Made by a program: the position numbers and the translations under genes. This document shows positions 62,431-64,000 of a stretch of DNA of 64,000 nt, in pieces. The notes under the pieces are model-generated. The model saw only the letters and a program-made list of their open reading frames with translations, was not told the origin of the DNA and made no database searches. The DNA is from Rhizobiaceae bacterium (GTDB lineage: Bacteria > Pseudomonadota > Alphaproteobacteria > Rhizobiales > Rhizobiaceae), in contig JAEPQK010000006.1 in NCBI GenBank assembly GCA_017640615.1, positions 62,001-126,000 on the forward strand, in the 5' to 3' direction. How positions within the stretch are numbered: position 1 is the first letter of the stretch; every line of letters starts with the position of its first letter.

Positions 62431-64000
62431 ATGGAAGACGATCTCGCGCAAATTCAGGAACCTGCGGCAGCGTCGGGACGCCGGGGACGTGGAGACCGCG
62501 GTGGCGCGTCGGCCAGACGCGCGGCCCGCACCAGCGGCCAACGCGTTCAACTCTCCTATATTCGTCGAGTGCGCCCGCCTTATGAGGTGCTGGACGAAGA
62601 AGGCCTGTCGGTCATTGAAGCCAACGCCGATACGGTACTTGAGGAAATCGGCATCGAGTTTCGCGATGACGCGGAGGCGTTGGCTCTGTGGAAAGAGGCC
62701 GGAGCGGACGTGCAGGGCGAGCGCGTGCATTTCCCGAAAGGGCTTTGCCGCGAGTTGCTGAAGACAGCGCCGTCAACCTTCACCCAGCATGCCCGCAATC
62801 CCGAACGTTCCGTCCAAATTGGTGGCAATGCCACCGTTTTCGCACCCGTCTACGGGCCACCCTTCGTGCGCGATCTGGACCATCAGCGCCGCTACGCCAC
62901 GATCGAGGATTTCCGCAATTTCGTGAAGCTCGCCTACATGGCGCCCTCGATCCACCATTCGGGCGGCACGGTGTGTGAGCCGGTCGATATTCCGGTCAAC
63001 AAACGCCATCTCGATATGGTGTTTTCGCATATGCGTTATTCCGACAAGCCTTTCATGGGCTCGGTAACGGCGCCGGAGCGCGCGGAAGATACGGTCGCGA
63101 TGTGCCGCATCCTGTTCGGCGACCAGTTTGTCGACGAGAACACGGTCGTCATCAATCTGATCAACGCCAATTCGCCCATGGTGTTCGATGAAACCATGCT
63201 GGGCGCGGCGAAGGTCTATGCGCGTGCCAATCAGGCCACCATCATCACGCCGTTCATCCTGGCGGGCGCCATGAGCCCGGTCACGGTTGCAGGGACGCTT
63301 ACGCAGGTGCTCGCCGAAGTGCTGGCAGGTGCTGCGTTCACGCAGTTGGTGCGGCCAGGGGCGCCGGTGGTCTTCGGCACCTTCGCGTCCTCTATTTCCA
63401 TGCAGTCAGGCGCGCCCACTTTCGGCACGCCCGAACCGTCGCTCGTGTCTTACGGGGCAGGGCAGTTGGCGCGCCGCGCGGGACTGCCGTTCCGCACCGG
63501 CGGTTCGCTGACCGCCTCCAAGGTGGCCGATGCTCAAGCCGCATATGAAAGCGCGAACACGATCAACTCGACGATGTTCGGCGGCGCGAATTTCGTGCTC
63601 CACTCTGCCGGCTGGCTCGAAGGCGGGCTTGTTTCCTGCTTTGAGAAATTCATGATGGATATCGACCAGCTTGGCATGCAGCAGCGCATGACGGAGCCGC
63701 TCGACCTCAGCGAAAACGGCCAGGCCATGGACGCTATTCGCGAAGTGGGGCCGGGCAGCCACTATCTCGGTTGTGCCCACACGCAAGCCAATTTCCAGAC
63801 CGCGTTTTATCGCTCCAACATTGCTGACAACAATTCATTCGAGCAGTGGCAGGCCGAGGGCGGCAAGACTGCGCGTCAACGCGCCAATGAGATCGCGCGG
63901 CAGTGGCTGGAAAGCTACGAGGCGCCCGGGCTCGATCGCGGCATCGAAGAAGGGCTGCAGGATTTCATCGCCAAGAAAAAGGAATCCATGCCCGACGCCT
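62431..64000 (+). CDS. MttB-superfamily methyltransferase (trimethylamine methyltransferase family), 3' end cut
   Basis: About 523 codons are visible from ATG 62431 to the window edge; the family is near that length, so little is missing. Landmarks: VIEANADTVLEEIGIEF, ALWKEAGADVQGERVHFPKGL, NATVFAPVYGPPFVRDLDHQRRYATIEDF, HHSGGTVCEP, SPMVFDETMLGAAKVYARANQ and SYGAGQLARRAGLPFRTGG. There is no in-frame TAG, so it is a non-pyrrolysine member, like glycine betaine methyltransferase MtgB rather than archaeal MttB. Residues 17-38 hold eight Arg (GRRGRGDRGG, ARRAAR). Substrate unknown; a quaternary amine is expected. Confidence 0.93.
   Translation, partial: MEDDLAQIQEPAAASGRRGRGDRGGASARRAARTSGQRVQLSYIRRVRPPYEVLDEEGLSVIEANADTVLEEIGIEFRDDAEALALWKEAGADVQGERVHFPKGLCRELLKTAPSTFTQHARNPERSVQIGGNATVFAPVYGPPFVRDLDHQRRYATIEDFRNFVKLAYMAPSIHHSGGTVCEPVDIPVNKRHLDMVFSHMRYSDKPFMGSVTAPERAEDTVAMCRILFGDQFVDENTVVINLINANSPMVFDETMLGAAKVYARANQATIITPFILAGAMSPVTVAGTLTQVLAEVLAGAAFTQLVRPGAPVVFGTFASSISMQSGAPTFGTPEPSLVSYGAGQLARRAGLPFRTGGSLTASKVADAQAAYESANTINSTMFGGANFVLHSAGWLEGGLVSCFEKFMMDIDQLGMQQRMTEPLDLSENGQAMDAIREVGPGSHYLGCAHTQANFQTAFYRSNIADNNSFEQWQAEGGKTARQRANEIARQWLESYEAPGLDRGIEEGLQDFIAKKKESMPDA

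Noticed and set aside
62431..64000. Possible pyrrolysine codon in the MttB gene
   Set aside because: No in-frame TAG occurs in the 523 visible codons, so this is a non-pyrrolysine member.

Overview
The window reads as a high-GC chromosome segment of an alphaproteobacterium of the order Hyphomicrobiales (Rhizobiales), most like Phyllobacteriaceae and relatives. The evidence is the family profile: a rhizobial-type ParE, a Flp/Tad locus, a gcvTHP operon behind a tandem glycine riboswitch, heterotetrameric sarcosine oxidase, DUF1127 and DUF1194 proteins, and a DUF3772-type MscS channel. No rRNA, tRNA, IS element, prophage or CRISPR array was seen. Species cannot be named from the sequence alone.

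Layout. 1-1766: 5' part of parE (minus). 2041-9833: Flp/Tad pilus machinery cpaB-cpaC-lipoprotein-cpaE-cpaF-tadB-tadC-tadD, without pilin, prepilin peptidase or TadE/F. 9841-10464: HigBA/RelE-type toxin-antitoxin pair with a palindromic operator. 10471-14992: gcvT-gcvH-gcvP under a glycine riboswitch. 15095-21309: XRE regulator, sulfite-oxidase-fold molybdoenzyme with cytochrome b, YaiI, a frameshifted AAA ATPase, a core-MetE methionine synthase, a ClpP paralogue and glutathione-dependent formaldehyde dehydrogenase. 21492-28559: biotin-dependent acyl-CoA carboxylase alpha subunit, dnaE and selO. 28621-30698: small secreted protein, XRE-cupin regulator, nitroreductase. 30706-41906 (minus): soxBDAG, then a tripartite tricarboxylate transporter tctCBA, a cytochrome P450 and an aldehyde dehydrogenase, all collinear. 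42103-47329: MscS-type channel and a dimethylglycine-dehydrogenase-like flavoprotein. 47510-52054: two DUF1194 proteins, a GlxA/GbdR-type regulator, two very small genes and a LysR regulator. 52058-64000: a corrinoid-dependent methyl-transfer locus.

How the genes fit together. Much of the window serves one-carbon metabolism from N-methylated compounds. An MttB-superfamily methyltransferase (no in-frame amber codon), its corrinoid protein, a reductive activator (RACo type), a pterin-binding methyl-THF:corrinoid methyltransferase, and a MetF-type reductase with a MetV-like partner could move a methyl group from a betaine-type substrate to tetrahydrofolate. The dimethylglycine-dehydrogenase-like enzyme, sarcosine oxidase and glycine cleavage system could take the demethylated product to glycine and methylene-THF. 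Formaldehyde dehydrogenase can deal with leaked formaldehyde. This pathway is inferred from families and clustering; the MttB substrate is not shown by the sequence.

The most unusual observations are: Arg-rich tails on linkers in three partners of the corrinoid system, opposite a strongly acidic N-terminus on the corrinoid protein; a perfect 9-bp-arm palindrome in front of the methyl-THF methyltransferase gene; a perfect 18-bp palindrome in front of soxB; paired TGAAAA-N11-TTTTCA sites beside the XRE-cupin regulator; and a P450 whose I-helix threonine is replaced by proline.
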